From Alphaproteobacteria bacterium (GTDB taxonomy: Bacteria; Pseudomonadota; Alphaproteobacteria; Micropepsales; Micropepsaceae), in NCBI GenBank assembly GCA_016124635.1, contig WGNJ01000018.1, positions 186,001 through 250,000 of the forward strand: a stretch of 64,000 nucleotides of DNA, in the 5' to 3' direction. Made by a program: the position numbers and the translations under genes. This document shows, piece after piece, positions 36,849 to 45,524 of the stretch. The notes below the pieces were generated by a model. The model saw nothing but the letters and a program-made list of their open reading frames with translations. It was not told the origin of the DNA and did no database searches. Numbering within the stretch: the first letter of the stretch is position 1; every line of letters starts with the position of its first letter.

Positions 36849-39688
36849 TCACCGGCTACCGGCTCGGGCAGATGGCGATTGCGACGGCCGATCTCGGCGT
36901 AATCCTGCTGCCATTCGGTCGGCCCGTTCGTGCGCGAGACTTGCACGGCCGTGACCTTGTATTCGGGACACTCGGTCGCCCAATCCGAATACTCGGTGGT
37001 GACGACGTTCGTCTGCGTCAGCGGATTGTGGAATGTCGTGTAGACGACGCCCGGCGCGACACGGTCGGTCACGTGCGCGCGAAGGCTCGTCTCGGCCTTG
37101 CGGCTCGCAAGCTTCACCAAATCCCCGTCTTTGATGCCACGCTCTTCGGCATCGTGCGGATGGATCTCGAGCAGGTCTTCCTCGCGCCATGCGACGTTCT
37201 TCGTGCGGCGCGTCTGGATGCCCACATTGTATTGCATGAGCACGCGGCCGGTCGTGAGCAACAGCGGGAAGCGCGGCCCCACCTTTTCGTCGGTCGCAAC
37301 GTATTCGGTAATCACGAATTTGCCTTTGCCGCGCACGAAACCACCGGCATGCATCACCGGCGTGCCTTCGGGCGCCTTGTCGTTGCACGGCCACTGGATC
37401 GAGCCCAGAGCGTCGAGCTTGGCGAACGACACGCCCGCGAATGTCGGCGTGAGGCGCGCGATCTCATCCATTACTTGCAAGGGATGCGTGTATTTCCAAT
37501 CCTGCCCCATCGCGCGGGCGATGAGCTGCGTGACCTCCCAGTCTTCGTGGCCGTTGCGCGGACTGATGACCTTGCGCACGGGCTGAATGCGCCGTTCGGC
37601 ATTGGTGAAGGTGCCGTTCTTCTCAAGGAAAGTAGAGCCCGGCAGAAACACATGCGCGAAGTTCGCTGTTTCGGTGAGGAACAGGTCGTGGACGACGACG
37701 CATTCCATCGCCGCAAGGGCGGCCGTGACGTGCTTGGTGTTCGGATCGGATTGAAGAACGTCCTCACCTTGGATGTAGATGCCCTTAAACCGTCCATCGA
37801 CGGCGGCGTCGAACATGTTCGGGATACGCAAACCGGGCTCCGGGTCGAGGCGCATGCCCCACAGCGCTTCGAACATGCCGCGCGCCGTGTCGTCGGAAAG
37901 GTGCCGATAGCCGACGAGTTCGTGCGGGAACGAACCCATGTCGCAAGAGCCCTGCACGTTGTTCTGTCCGCGCAACGGATTCACGCCGACGCCGGGCTTG
38001 CCGATATTGCCGGTCGCCATCGCGAGATTGGCGATCGCCATCACGGCGGTCGAGCCTTGGCTGTGTTCCGTGACGCCCAGCCCGTAGTAGATCGCGCCGT
38101 TTCCGCCGGTCGCATAAAGCCGCGCGGCGCCACGGATTGTTTCCGCCGGCACGCCCGAAACCTTCTCGACCGCTTCAGGGCTGTTCTGCGGCTGCCCAAC
38201 GAACGCAGCCCAGGCGGCAAACGCATCGGCTTCGCAGCGCTCGCGCACGAACGCGTCGTCGACGAGCCCTTCGGTGACGATCACATGGGCGAGCGACGTC
38301 AACACCGCAACGTTCGTGCCCGGTCTCAAAGCAAGATGGTGCGCCGCCTGCACGCGCGGGCTGTGCACGAGATCGATCCGCCGCGGGTCGATGACGATGA
38401 TCTGCGCACCTTCACGCGCGCGCTTCTTGATGCGCGAGGCGAACACCGGATGCGCGTCGGTCGGATTGGCGCCGACGATCATGATGACGTCGGAATGTTC
38501 GACGCTGTCGAAATCCTGTGTGCCGGCCGAGGTGCCGAACGTCGTCTTCAATCCGTAGCCGGTGGGCGCATGGCAAACGCGCGCGCAGGTGTCGACGTTA
38601 TTGTTGCCGAAGCCCGCGCGCACGAGCTTCTGCACGAGGAACGTCTCCTCGTTGGTGCAGCGCGACGATGTGATGCCGCCGATCGACAGGCGCCCGTATT
38701 TCGCTTGGATGCGCTTGAACTCCGACGCGGTGTAGGCAATCGCCTCATCCCAGCTCACCGTGCGCCACGGCTCATCGACGCGGCGGCGGATCATCGGTTC
38801 GAGAATGCGGTCCTTGTGCGTCGTGTAGCCCCAGGCAAATCGCCCTTTGACACACGAATGGCCGTGGTTCGCCTTGCCGTCCTTGTACGGCACCATGCGC
38901 ACGACTTCGTCGCCGCGCATCTCAGCCTTGAAGGCGCAACCGACGCCGCAATACGCGCATGTCGTGACGACAGAGTGCTCGGGCTGGCCGATGTCGACGA
39001 CCGATTTCTCGATCAATGTCGCGGTGGGGCAAGCCTGCACGCAGGCGCCGCAGGAGACGCACTCTGAGTCGAAAAAGTTCTCCGACATGCCGGGCGACAC
39101 GCGCGAAGCAAAGCCGCGTCCGTCGATGGTGAGCGCGAAGGTGCCCTGCGTCTCCTCGCAGGCGCGGACGCAGCGCGAGCAGACGATGCACTTCGACGGA
39201 TCGTAGGTGAAATACGGGTTGGTCTCGTCCTTCTTATCCTGCAGATGATTTTCGCCGGCGTAGCCGTAGCGCACCTCACGCAAGCCCACGGCGCCCGCCA
39301 TATCCTGCAGCTCGCAGTCGCCGTTGGCGGCGCATGTGAGGCAGTCGAGCGGATGGTCGGAGATGTAGAGCTCCATCACGCCGCGCCGCAGCTCCTTCAG
39401 GAGCGGCGTCTGCGTGCGCACGGCCATGCCGGCCGTGACCGGCGTCGTGCATGATGCGGGCGTGCCGGCGCGGCCTTCGATTTCGACCAAGCACATGCGG
39501 CACGACCCAAAGGCTTTGACGCTGTCGGTCGCGCAGAGCTTCGGCACGTCGATGCCGGCATCGCGCGCGGCGCGCATAATTGATGTGCCTTCGGGCACGG
39601 TCACCGCACGGCCGTCGATCGTCAGGCGAACTTGCGCCTCGCCCTTCGACGCCGGCGTGCCTAGGTCATGTTCCTCGACCAGTGCCAT
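36845..39688 (-). CDS. fdsA: NAD-dependent formate dehydrogenase alpha subunit
   Basis: This 947-residue Mo/W bis-MGD enzyme oxidises formate to CO2. The N-terminus carries a 2Fe-2S domain (C52, C63, C66, C80), then a His-ligated cluster segment HPLDCLTCAANGDC (H112, C116, C119, C125), two 4Fe-4S sets (CIVCSRCVRAC at 167-177 and CVSCGACVQAC at 210-220) and the Mo-domain cluster (C244, C247, C251, C279). The Mo ligand is a cysteine, C372 in ARVCHAP, where some enzymes have selenocysteine. Electrons pass to FdsB for NAD reduction. It is cytosolic: no Tat signal is visible. It starts 8 bases after fdsB and overlaps fdhD. Confidence 0.97.
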   Translation of the reverse strand: MALVEEHDLGTPASKGEAQVRLTIDGRAVTVPEGTSIMRAARDAGIDVPKLCATDSVKAFGSCRMCLVEIEGRAGTPASCTTPVTAGMAVRTQTPLLKELRRGVMELYISDHPLDCLTCAANGDCELQDMAGAVGLREVRYGYAGENHLQDKKDETNPYFTYDPSKCIVCSRCVRACEETQGTFALTIDGRGFASRVSPGMSENFFDSECVSCGACVQACPTATLIEKSVVDIGQPEHSVVTTCAYCGVGCAFKAEMRGDEVVRMVPYKDGKANHGHSCVKGRFAWGYTTHKDRILEPMIRRRVDEPWRTVSWDEAIAYTASEFKRIQAKYGRLSIGGITSSRCTNEETFLVQKLVRAGFGNNNVDTCARVCHAPTGYGLKTTFGTSAGTQDFDSVEHSDVIMIVGANPTDAHPVFASRIKKRAREGAQIIVIDPRRIDLVHSPRVQAAHHLALRPGTNVAVLTSLAHVIVTEGLVDDAFVRERCEADAFAAWAAFVGQPQNSPEAVEKVSGVPAETIRGAARLYATGGNGAIYYGLGVTEHSQGSTAVMAIANLAMATGNIGKPGVGVNPLRGQNNVQGSCDMGSFPHELVGYRHLSDDTARGMFEALWGMRLDPEPGLRIPNMFDAAVDGRFKGIYIQGEDVLQSDPNTKHVTAALAAMECVVVHDLFLTETANFAHVFLPGSTFLEKNGTFTNAERRIQPVRKVISPRNGHEDWEVTQLIARAMGQDWKYTHPLQVMDEIARLTPTFAGVSFAKLDALGSIQWPCNDKAPEGTPVMHAGGFVRGKGKFVITEYVATDEKVGPRFPLLLTTGRVLMQYNVGIQTRRTKNVAWREEDLLEIHPHDAEERGIKDGDLVKLASRKAETSLRAHVTDRVAPGVVYTTFHNPLTQTNVVTTEYSDWATECPEYKVTAVQVSRTNGPTEWQQDYAEIGRRNRHLPEPVAGE

Positions 39689-39696
39689 GTCTTATT

Positions 39697-41226
39697 TTAC
39701 TCCGCGGCGGCGCGTTTGGCGCCCATGAAATCTTCGGGAAAGTGCCTTAACGCGCTCATAACGGGATATGGCGTGAAACCGCCAAGCGCACAGAGGGAAC
39801 CAAGTTTCAGCGTGCGGCAAAGGTCCTCGATCAGCGCCAAGTTCCGCTCACGAGCCTCGCCTTTTACTATGCGGTCGATAACCTCCACGCCGCGAACCGA
39901 ACCGATCCGGCAGGGTGTGCACTTACCGCAGGATTCGATGCCGCAGAACTCGAGCGCGAAGCGCGCTTGCGCGGCCATGTCGACCGTGTCGTCGAAAACC
40001 ACGATGCCGCCGTGCCCGATCAGCCCGTCGGCGGCGGCAAACGCTTCGTAGTCGTAAGGCGTATCGAACAGCGCGCGCGGAAAATATGCGCCGAGCGGAC
40101 CGCCGCATTGAACGGCGCGCACCGGTCTTCCGCTTGCCGTGCCGCCGCCGATCTTGTCGACGATCTCACCGAGCGTCATGCCGAACGGCGCTTCGAAGAG
40201 GCCGCTGTGCTTCACATTGCCGGCGAGTTGAATCGGCATCGTGCCGCGCGACTTGCCGTGGCCGATGGCGGCGTAGGCTTCCGCGCCGTTCGTCATAATC
40301 CACGGCGCCGTGGCGAGGGAGAGAACGTTGTTGATGATCGTCGGTTTGCCGAAAAGGCCTTCGTGCACCGGGAGCGGTGGCTTGGCGCGAACTTGGCCGC
40401 GCTTGCCTTCGAGACTTTCGAGCAACGCCGTTTCTTCGCCGCACACATAGGAGCCGGCGCCGACGCGAAGCTCGATGTCGAAGGTCTTGCCTAAGAGTCC
40501 CGCATTCCGCGCAATCGTCAATGCTGCAGTGAACGTTGCGTTGGCATGCGGATATTCCGAGCGCGAATAGACGTAGCCCTTGGTTGCGCCAATCGCGAAC
40601 GCCGCAATCGCCATGCCTTCGATGAGAAGGAAGGGGTCGCCCTCCATGATCATGCGGTCGGCGAAGGTTCCGCTGTCGCCTTCATCGGCGTTGCAGACGA
40701 CATATTTGCGATCGGCCGCCGCGTCAGATGCGCCTTTCCATTTGACGCCGGTCGGAAAGCCGGCGCCGCCGCGCCCGCGCAGGCCCGATTTGGTGATCGC
40801 GTCGATCGTTGCAGCCGCGCCCAGTGTGTGCGCGCGGCTCAAGCCTTTGAGCCCGCCATGCGCCTCGTAATCCTTCAACGACAACGGATCGACGATGCCG
40901 CAGCGCGCGAAGGTGATCCGGGTCTGGCGCTTCAACCACAAGTGCTCGTCGACAACGCCGACGCATTTGGCGTGGTGTTGGCCTTTGAGCATGCCGGCAT
41001 CGAGTACCGCCGCGATTTCCGGGACGGCGACCGGGCCATAACCGATGCGGCCCTTCGGCGTGTCGACCTCGATCAGCGGCTCGAGCCAGTGCAGGCCGCG
41101 CGAGCCCGTGCGCACGATTTCGAGCGGCAGATCCCGCTTGGCGGCTTCCGAACGAAGCGCATTTGCGACGCCTTCAGCACCAAGCGCCAGCGCGGCCGCG
41201 TCGCGCGGAACAAAGACGCGCGTCAT
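39697..41226 (-). CDS. fdsB: NAD-dependent formate dehydrogenase beta subunit
   Basis: This is the NuoF-like diaphorase subunit, 509 residues. FMN and NAD are bound in the GLRGRGGAGFPTGVKW and GAGSYVCGEETALLESLEG blocks, and the 4Fe-4S cysteines are ESCGKCTPCR with a later Cys in GSLCALGG. It passes electrons from the alpha-subunit clusters to NAD. The ATG at 41226 overlaps the fdsG stop as ATGA. An upstream in-frame ATG would add 30 residues that match no family. Confidence 0.95.
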   Translation of the reverse strand: MTRVFVPRDAAALALGAEGVANALRSEAAKRDLPLEIVRTGSRGLHWLEPLIEVDTPKGRIGYGPVAVPEIAAVLDAGMLKGQHHAKCVGVVDEHLWLKRQTRITFARCGIVDPLSLKDYEAHGGLKGLSRAHTLGAAATIDAITKSGLRGRGGAGFPTGVKWKGASDAAADRKYVVCNADEGDSGTFADRMIMEGDPFLLIEGMAIAAFAIGATKGYVYSRSEYPHANATFTAALTIARNAGLLGKTFDIELRVGAGSYVCGEETALLESLEGKRGQVRAKPPLPVHEGLFGKPTIINNVLSLATAPWIMTNGAEAYAAIGHGKSRGTMPIQLAGNVKHSGLFEAPFGMTLGEIVDKIGGGTASGRPVRAVQCGGPLGAYFPRALFDTPYDYEAFAAADGLIGHGGIVVFDDTVDMAAQARFALEFCGIESCGKCTPCRIGSVRGVEVIDRIVKGEARERNLALIEDLCRTLKLGSLCALGGFTPYPVMSALRHFPEDFMGAKRAAAE

Positions 41227-41690
41227 GGCTTGGCCTCCACAGCCTTGACGAGCGTCGGCATGTCGAGGCGTGCGTGGGGCTCTCCATCGATCAACGCTGC
41301 CGGCGCTACTGAGCAAAGGCCGAGGCAGTAGACCGGCCCAATCGTGACGGCACCGTCAGAACTCGTCCCGCCCCAATCCGTTCCGAAGTGCTTCAGCACG
41401 CGCTCCGCCAGAGTGCGCCCGCCCATCGACTGGCAGGCTTCGGCGCGACAAATCTTGACGACGCGCCGGCCGGCCGGCTGCTCGCGAAAGTCATGGTAAA
41501 AGCTGACGACGCCGTAGACTTCGGCGCGCGTGACGTTCAAACCCTTTGCGATCACCGGGATCGCATCGCGCGGAATGAAACCGAACTCCGCCTGCACGGC
41601 ATGAAGGATCGGCAACAGCGGGCCTTCGAGATGCGCGTGGGCGGAGACGATCTCAGTGATGCGCTCGGGGTTCCAAGATCGCTCATTCAT
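41223..41690 (-). CDS. fdsG: NAD-dependent formate dehydrogenase gamma subunit
   Basis: This 155-residue NuoE-like thioredoxin-fold 2Fe-2S protein has LPILHAVQAEFGFIP, the first cysteine pair in CRAEACQSMGG and the second in VYCLGLCSVAP. It pairs with FdsB in the NADH-side module. It is the first gene of the fdsG-fdsB-fdsA-fdhD-fdsD-mobA run, all linked by overlaps or gaps of under 10 bases. The promoter must lie in 41691-41804, shared with a divergent small gene. Confidence 0.95.
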   Translation of the reverse strand: MNERSWNPERITEIVSAHAHLEGPLLPILHAVQAEFGFIPRDAIPVIAKGLNVTRAEVYGVVSFYHDFREQPAGRRVVKICRAEACQSMGGRTLAERVLKHFGTDWGGTSSDGAVTIGPVYCLGLCSVAPAALIDGEPHARLDMPTLVKAVEAKP

Positions 41691-41792
41691 ATTTTCAGTC
41701 TAACAGTCCGTCGATCGCTTGTGGTGAAGGATCGTTAATTTCTGCAGTGCGAAAATTTTCGACTTGCCGGTCCGAAACGCGCCTGAGCGTGC

Positions 41793-41798
41793 TATAAT
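41793..41798 (+). promoter_or_regulatory. Candidate -10 box (TATAAT) for a leaderless transcript
   Basis: A perfect TATAAT is present at 41793-41798, six bases before the ATG at 41805. If this is a -10 element, transcription would begin at or within a base or two of the start codon. No good -35 at normal spacing is visible (TTGCCG at 41764 is about 23 bases upstream). No ribosome binding site precedes the ATG. It could be chance in this GC-rich genome, where TATAAT is rare. Confidence 0.4.
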
Positions 41799-41804
41799 TT
41801 GAAA

Positions 41805-42122
41805 ATGCTCGATCGCGGGCAGCGCGAGACCCCCGCGCGCATTGAAGCCTTGATCCAAGCGGCTTTGGCGTCCGATCACGGACGGCGCAAAATCGCCGAC
41901 GCCCACGCCTGGCTGAATGCTCAGGCCGGCAGCGGCAAGCTCTCCACCGACAGCGTGCTCGAGAAGTTCAAACGTCAGGTCGATATCGCCGTCTCCCACC
42001 AGCTGAGCGGTCCTTCCGAGTTCGCCGTGCGCTACCACGCCTACGCGGCAAGCGGTCTTGCGGTGAAGGCCGCGCGGCGACTGGCCGAAGAGTTTCTGTC
42101 GCGGACCTCTCCACGCCGCTAA
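41805..42122 (+). CDS. Small helical protein, unknown function
   Basis: This 105-residue protein is predominantly helical and charged (ETPARIEALIQAALASD, DSVLEKFKRQVDIAVSHQLSG, GLAVKAARRLAEEFLS). There is no signal peptide or membrane segment. I do not recognise the family. It is divergent from fdsG across 114 bases and is followed 93 bases later by a tandem universal stress protein gene on the same strand. ATG 41805 is chosen; a TTG at 41799 would add only two residues. Coding looks real from amino-acid composition and codon bias. Confidence 0.65.
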   Translation: MLDRGQRETPARIEALIQAALASDHGRRKIADAHAWLNAQAGSGKLSTDSVLEKFKRQVDIAVSHQLSGPSEFAVRYHAYAASGLAVKAARRLAEEFLSRTSPRR

Positions 42123-42215
42123 ACGCGCCCCTGGCCGACTCCAATACTTGATCCTCGTCAAACTGTTTGCCATGCCAGTGTCTAGGTTGCATGCGCAAAT
42201 CCGGAAGGGCTCACC

Positions 42216-43091
42216 ATGCTCAAGTCCATTCTCGTCGCCGCCGCGGGGACGTCCCAAACGAAGACCACGATCGAAACTGCGGTCGCCTTCGCGCGACCGT
42301 TCGGCGCGCACATCGACTGTTTGCGGATTCATCCCGACCCGGCGCAATTGCTGGCGCGCTCCGCGGCCGCGGACATGGGCACGGGCATGGTTGTCGCCGA
42401 CATGTGGCAGGCCCTGCGCGAAGACGATCAGAAGCGCAGCAGTGAAATGCGCGCAGCGTTCGATGAGGTCTGCAAGCGCGCGAACATCGCGATCGCCGAC
42501 CAGCCGGCCTCTACCACCTCGATTTCGGCGGCGTGGCGCGAGGAGACAGGCGACGAGATTCCAACATTGATCAAACGCGCGCGCTTCCACGACGTGGTCG
42601 TCGTCGAGCATGCGTCGGGCGATGGCTTCGTGGCGGGCGACGGCGGAAGTTTGCTGATCGAGAGTGGCCGGCCGATCATCATATCGGCGCCGAGTGCGCC
42701 AAAAGCGTTCCCGCGCACGATCGTTGTGGCGTGGAAAGACCGCCCTGAGGCGGCGCGGGCGATGACGGCGGCAATGCCGCTCTTGGAAAAGGCCGATCAA
42801 ATCTACGTGCTCAGCATCAACGAAGACGGCAGCGAGGAGGCGGCCATGCGGGAGTCGCTCCAAGGCGTCTCCGACTACTTGCGCTGGCATGGCTTCAATA
42901 CCGAGAGCCGTTATGTCGACAGCGGAGCGAAGAGCGGCCCCGACGCCATGGTCGCCATGCTGGGCGATCTCAAGGCCGACGCTCTCATCATGGGCGGCTA
43001 TGGCCACAGCCGTCTGCGGGAGTTCATCGTCGGCGGATTCACGCGACGGGTACTCTCGGGCGTCAATGTGCCCGTCTTCCTGTTCCACTAA
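42216..43091 (+). CDS. Universal stress protein with two Usp domains
   Basis: This is a 291-residue tandem UspA protein. The first domain (about 1-140) is divergent: LKSILVAAAGTSQT at the start without a clear ATP motif. The second (about 160-291) keeps the G-x2-G-x9-G-(S/T)-like ATP/phosphate motif GGYGHSRLREFIVGGFTRRVL, ending GVNVPVFLFH. Usp proteins respond to starvation, redox and low-oxygen stress. It is convergent with another Usp gene at 43123, suggesting a local stress cluster next to formate metabolism. Confidence 0.88.
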   Translation: MLKSILVAAAGTSQTKTTIETAVAFARPFGAHIDCLRIHPDPAQLLARSAAADMGTGMVVADMWQALREDDQKRSSEMRAAFDEVCKRANIAIADQPASTTSISAAWREETGDEIPTLIKRARFHDVVVVEHASGDGFVAGDGGSLLIESGRPIIISAPSAPKAFPRTIVVAWKDRPEAARAMTAAMPLLEKADQIYVLSINEDGSEEAAMRESLQGVSDYLRWHGFNTESRYVDSGAKSGPDAMVAMLGDLKADALIMGGYGHSRLREFIVGGFTRRVLSGVNVPVFLFH

Positions 43092-43122
43092 CGGGCTGCA
43101 CCGGACGCGGCGCGCGTCGTTC

Positions 43123-43554
43123 TTATGGAACGACGATGATCGTACAATGCGCGAGGCTCGCCAATTTCTGCGAGACGCTGCCGAGCAACAAGCCCGTCAA
43201 TTTCCCACGGCCACGCTTTCCGACGACGATCGCGTCCGCATTGTCACGCATCGCGGTGCCCAAAATTTCCTCGGCGGGGTCTCCGGCAAGCGCCTGCATT
43301 TGCACTTTGCCGGCCCCAGCGCGATGCGCGCGCTCACGCGCGTGCGCGAGCGTGGCGCGGCCAACAATGTCCGGCATTTCGCTCTCGGCGACATGCTCGA
43401 TCTCTTTCAATTTTTGGCTGGCTTCACGCGACGGCCGATCGACGATCGTCAGAATCTTCAAGCTGGCGCCGGTCGACTTCGCCATCGCGGCGGCAAGATC
43501 GACGGCGCGGTCGGCGCTCGGCGAGCCGTCTGTCGCAATAAGGATATGGCGCAT
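43123..43554 (-). CDS. Single-domain universal stress protein
   Basis: This 143-residue Usp protein starts RHILIATDGSPSADRAV and ends with the ATP-binding motif VGKRGRGKLTGLLLGSVSQKLA, then HCTIIVVP, the standard UspA layout with an intact G-x2-G-x9-GS motif. ATG 43554 has a GGAAGG site upstream; a longer in-frame start lies in a region with no Usp similarity. It is convergent with the tandem Usp gene (31-base gap). The last bases overlap a small hairpin (43115-43135) that may stop both transcripts. Confidence 0.92.
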   Translation of the reverse strand: MRHILIATDGSPSADRAVDLAAAMAKSTGASLKILTIVDRPSREASQKLKEIEHVAESEMPDIVGRATLAHARERAHRAGAGKVQMQALAGDPAEEILGTAMRDNADAIVVGKRGRGKLTGLLLGSVSQKLASLAHCTIIVVP

Positions 43555-43574
43555 GGCGGACCTTCCTTCCTGGA

Positions 43575-43811
43575 CTAGGTGGATGTCGCAAGAGCGCTCG
43601 CGGACGAACGCGCAAGCCAGCGTCCCGCTCGCTTGACGTAACGCTTCTTGACGGCCGCCCAAGCGACGCGGTGTGCGATCTCTTCGCGGCGCGGATCGCC
43701 GCGATAGGTTTCAAAGGCGCCGTTGAAGGCCGCGCGATAGATGTCCTGGGCATGGGCCGGCAAGGCATGACGAATGGCGTCGGGAAGTGCGCTGTTGGTT
43801 GCGTATGGCAT
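43575..43811 (-). CDS. ChaB family protein
   Basis: This 78-residue protein is a ChaB domain: MPYATNSALPDAIRHALP, AQDIYRAAFNGAFETY, then EEIAHRVAWAAVKKRYVK and a basic tail. ChaB was named as a cation-transport regulator in enterobacteria, but its biochemical role is not settled. ATG 43811 is chosen because a GGAGGAGAAGG ribosome binding site precedes it and the family begins there; an ATG 19 codons upstream adds unrelated residues. It is upstream of the Usp gene on the same strand, 20 bases apart, so it may be co-expressed. Confidence 0.88.
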   Translation of the reverse strand: MPYATNSALPDAIRHALPAHAQDIYRAAFNGAFETYRGDPRREEIAHRVAWAAVKKRYVKRAGRWLARSSASALATST

Positions 43812-43887
43812 GGCCTTCTCCTCCACCAGCCATGACAGCACCCGCCTGGGCAGGCGACTTTGATCCAACGCAAGTTTCTCAAGTTGG

Positions 43888-44295
43888 CTAATTCAGCAGC
43901 GCGAGGTGCGCCCAAGACAACAACCAAACGAAGCCCATGATCGCGTATGTGATCGTGTCCATCTGCGCTTGGCTGGGCTCGACCTTAAGGTAGCGGATCA
44001 CGATCGCGCGGAGAAAGCCGCCCTCCTCGACATTCGACGGGTCGTGCCACGTTCCCGTGAGAAGGCGCGCCTCAAGATTGTTCAACGGGCACACGCCGCG
44101 ATTGACGTACCAAACGGCGATCAGGCCAGGGATGAACGCAAGATGCGCGACGAGCCATGGCCGGCTCGGGACCAGCCAACCGAGAAGGCCGTAGAACACG
44201 AGCACCATATGATGCGCATGTAAGGCGAACCTTGCTCCGCTTGCAGCGGCGCCGGTCAGGACGGGTCGGCGGCTCGGCGGCGGCGTGTCGTTCAA
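43888..44295 (-). CDS. DUF2784 membrane protein
   Basis: This is a 135-residue protein with about three or four transmembrane segments (HHMVLVFYGLLGWLVP, LVAHLAFIPGLIAVWYV, ITYAIMGFVWLLSWAHLAL) and the conserved RGVCPLNNLEARL segment of the DUF2784 family. Function unknown. No ATG precedes the domain closely; TTG at 44295 overlaps the stop of the upstream metallo-hydrolase as TTGA, a junction also seen at 9621, so it is preferred. ATG 44208 would cut the first segment. Confidence 0.78.
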   Translation of the reverse strand: MNDTPPPSRRPVLTGAAASGARFALHAHHMVLVFYGLLGWLVPSRPWLVAHLAFIPGLIAVWYVNRGVCPLNNLEARLLTGTWHDPSNVEEGGFLRAIVIRYLKVEPSQAQMDTITYAIMGFVWLLSWAHLALLN

Positions 44296-45365
44296 ATTTT
44301 CCGATACCAGTCGATGCCGTTTGCGTCGCGCGTGCGTTTGATCTTGCCGCGGGCGATGAGGCAATTGAGGTGGGCGATGCTTTCGCCCGTCGCCATGCCG
44401 TAGTTGCCGGCGGTGATCCGCGCGCGAAAGAGCGCCGGGAAACAATCGACGGCGCGCTTCGGCGTGGCGCAGAGATCGAGCAGCTTCTGCAAGCTCTCCT
44501 CATGACCATCGATGAGCTGCGTCAGGCGGGTGTGTACACCATAGAACGGCTCATTGTGCGCCGGCAGAATGAGCGTCTCTTCGGGGATGAGCTCGCGCAA
44601 GTGATGGCACGACGAGATCCAGTCGTCGAGCGGGTCGGCATCGGGCTCCGTCGGAAAGACGGAGACGTTGGACGTAATGCGGGGAAGTATCTGATCGCCG
44701 GCAATGAAGACTTTGAGCTCGGGGCACCAAAGGCAGGCGTGCTCGGGCGCGTGGCCGCGGCCGACGACAATGCGCCACCAGCGGCCGCCGATCATCAGCT
44801 CCTCGCCATCCTGCAGGCGGCGGAAGGATTGCGGCAGGCGATAGACGCCGGAGCCGAACCCGCCGAAGCGCTTTCTGTAGACTTCGAGCATCTCGTCGGT
44901 GAAGCCGGCGGCCTTGTAGAAGTCGACGCCCTCTTCCGGCGCCTCCAGCCCCGTGTCCATGACGAGCGTGCGGCAGAGAAGATAATCCGTGCGCGACATG
45001 TAGAGCTGCACGCCGTACTTCTCGACGAGCCAACCCGCGAGACCGACGTGGTCGGGATGAAGATGCGTGACGATCACGCGCGTGACCGGCTTGCCGCCGC
45101 CGTTGTTTGCGATCACCTGCTCCCAGAGCTTGCGCGTCGTGTCGCCGGAGACGCCGGTGTCGACGATGGCCCAGCCCTCGCCGTCCTCGATCATCCAGAC
45201 GTTGATGTGATTGAGCTGAAACGGCAGCGGCATGCGCACCCAAAGGATGCCGGGCGCGACCTTGATGGCGGCACCCTGCTCGGGGCGTGCGGGGAATGGA
45301 TATTTGAGCCCATCGCGCTCAAGCGGCGCGGCGGCTTCGACCTGTCCGTCCAGTGTCACTGTCAT
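44292..45365 (-). CDS. Metallo-beta-lactamase-fold hydrolase
   Basis: This 357-residue MBL-fold protein carries the metal site VTHLHPDHVGLAGWLVEKYG (HxHxDH form), HAPEHACLWCPELKVFIAGDQILP and a C-terminal helical extension. This group is often annotated as lactonase, glyoxalase-II-like or thioesterase; there is not enough to choose. It begins after a gap of 159 bases shared with another, divergent MBL-fold gene. It is coupled to the DUF2784 gene by a TTGA overlap. Confidence 0.88.
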   Translation of the reverse strand: MTVTLDGQVEAAAPLERDGLKYPFPARPEQGAAIKVAPGILWVRMPLPFQLNHINVWMIEDGEGWAIVDTGVSGDTTRKLWEQVIANNGGGKPVTRVIVTHLHPDHVGLAGWLVEKYGVQLYMSRTDYLLCRTLVMDTGLEAPEEGVDFYKAAGFTDEMLEVYRKRFGGFGSGVYRLPQSFRRLQDGEELMIGGRWWRIVVGRGHAPEHACLWCPELKVFIAGDQILPRITSNVSVFPTEPDADPLDDWISSCHHLRELIPEETLILPAHNEPFYGVHTRLTQLIDGHEESLQKLLDLCATPKRAVDCFPALFRARITAGNYGMATGESIAHLNCLIARGKIKRTRDANGIDWYRKI

Positions 45366-45524
45366 CGGAATCTCATTCTAGATTAGCTTGACTCTGACAG
45401 GCTATGCTGCACTGCGAAAGAGCGCAAATCGAGTTTCGCGTCAGTGGGTTGACGCTGCGGTAAACATGGCTATCGGGGTCGCGGGCCACATGATCTGATC
45501 GTTGGCCGCAGGGGAGTCGGGATC

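Noticed and set aside
36872..39067. 731-codon plus-strand frame across fdsA
   Set aside because: It mirrors a gene with all cluster ligands and the Mo-ligand Cys in the minus frame; long antisense frames are expected in this GC-rich DNA.
39061..39185. Selenocysteine use in the formate dehydrogenase
   Set aside because: The Mo ligand at position 372 is encoded as a normal Cys (ARVCHAP), so no SECIS element or in-frame TGA is needed.
43115..43135. Perfect 8-bp hairpin at the convergent ends of two Usp genes
   Set aside because: It overlaps coding sequence of one gene and has no T-run; it may be chance, so it is mentioned only in the gene entry.
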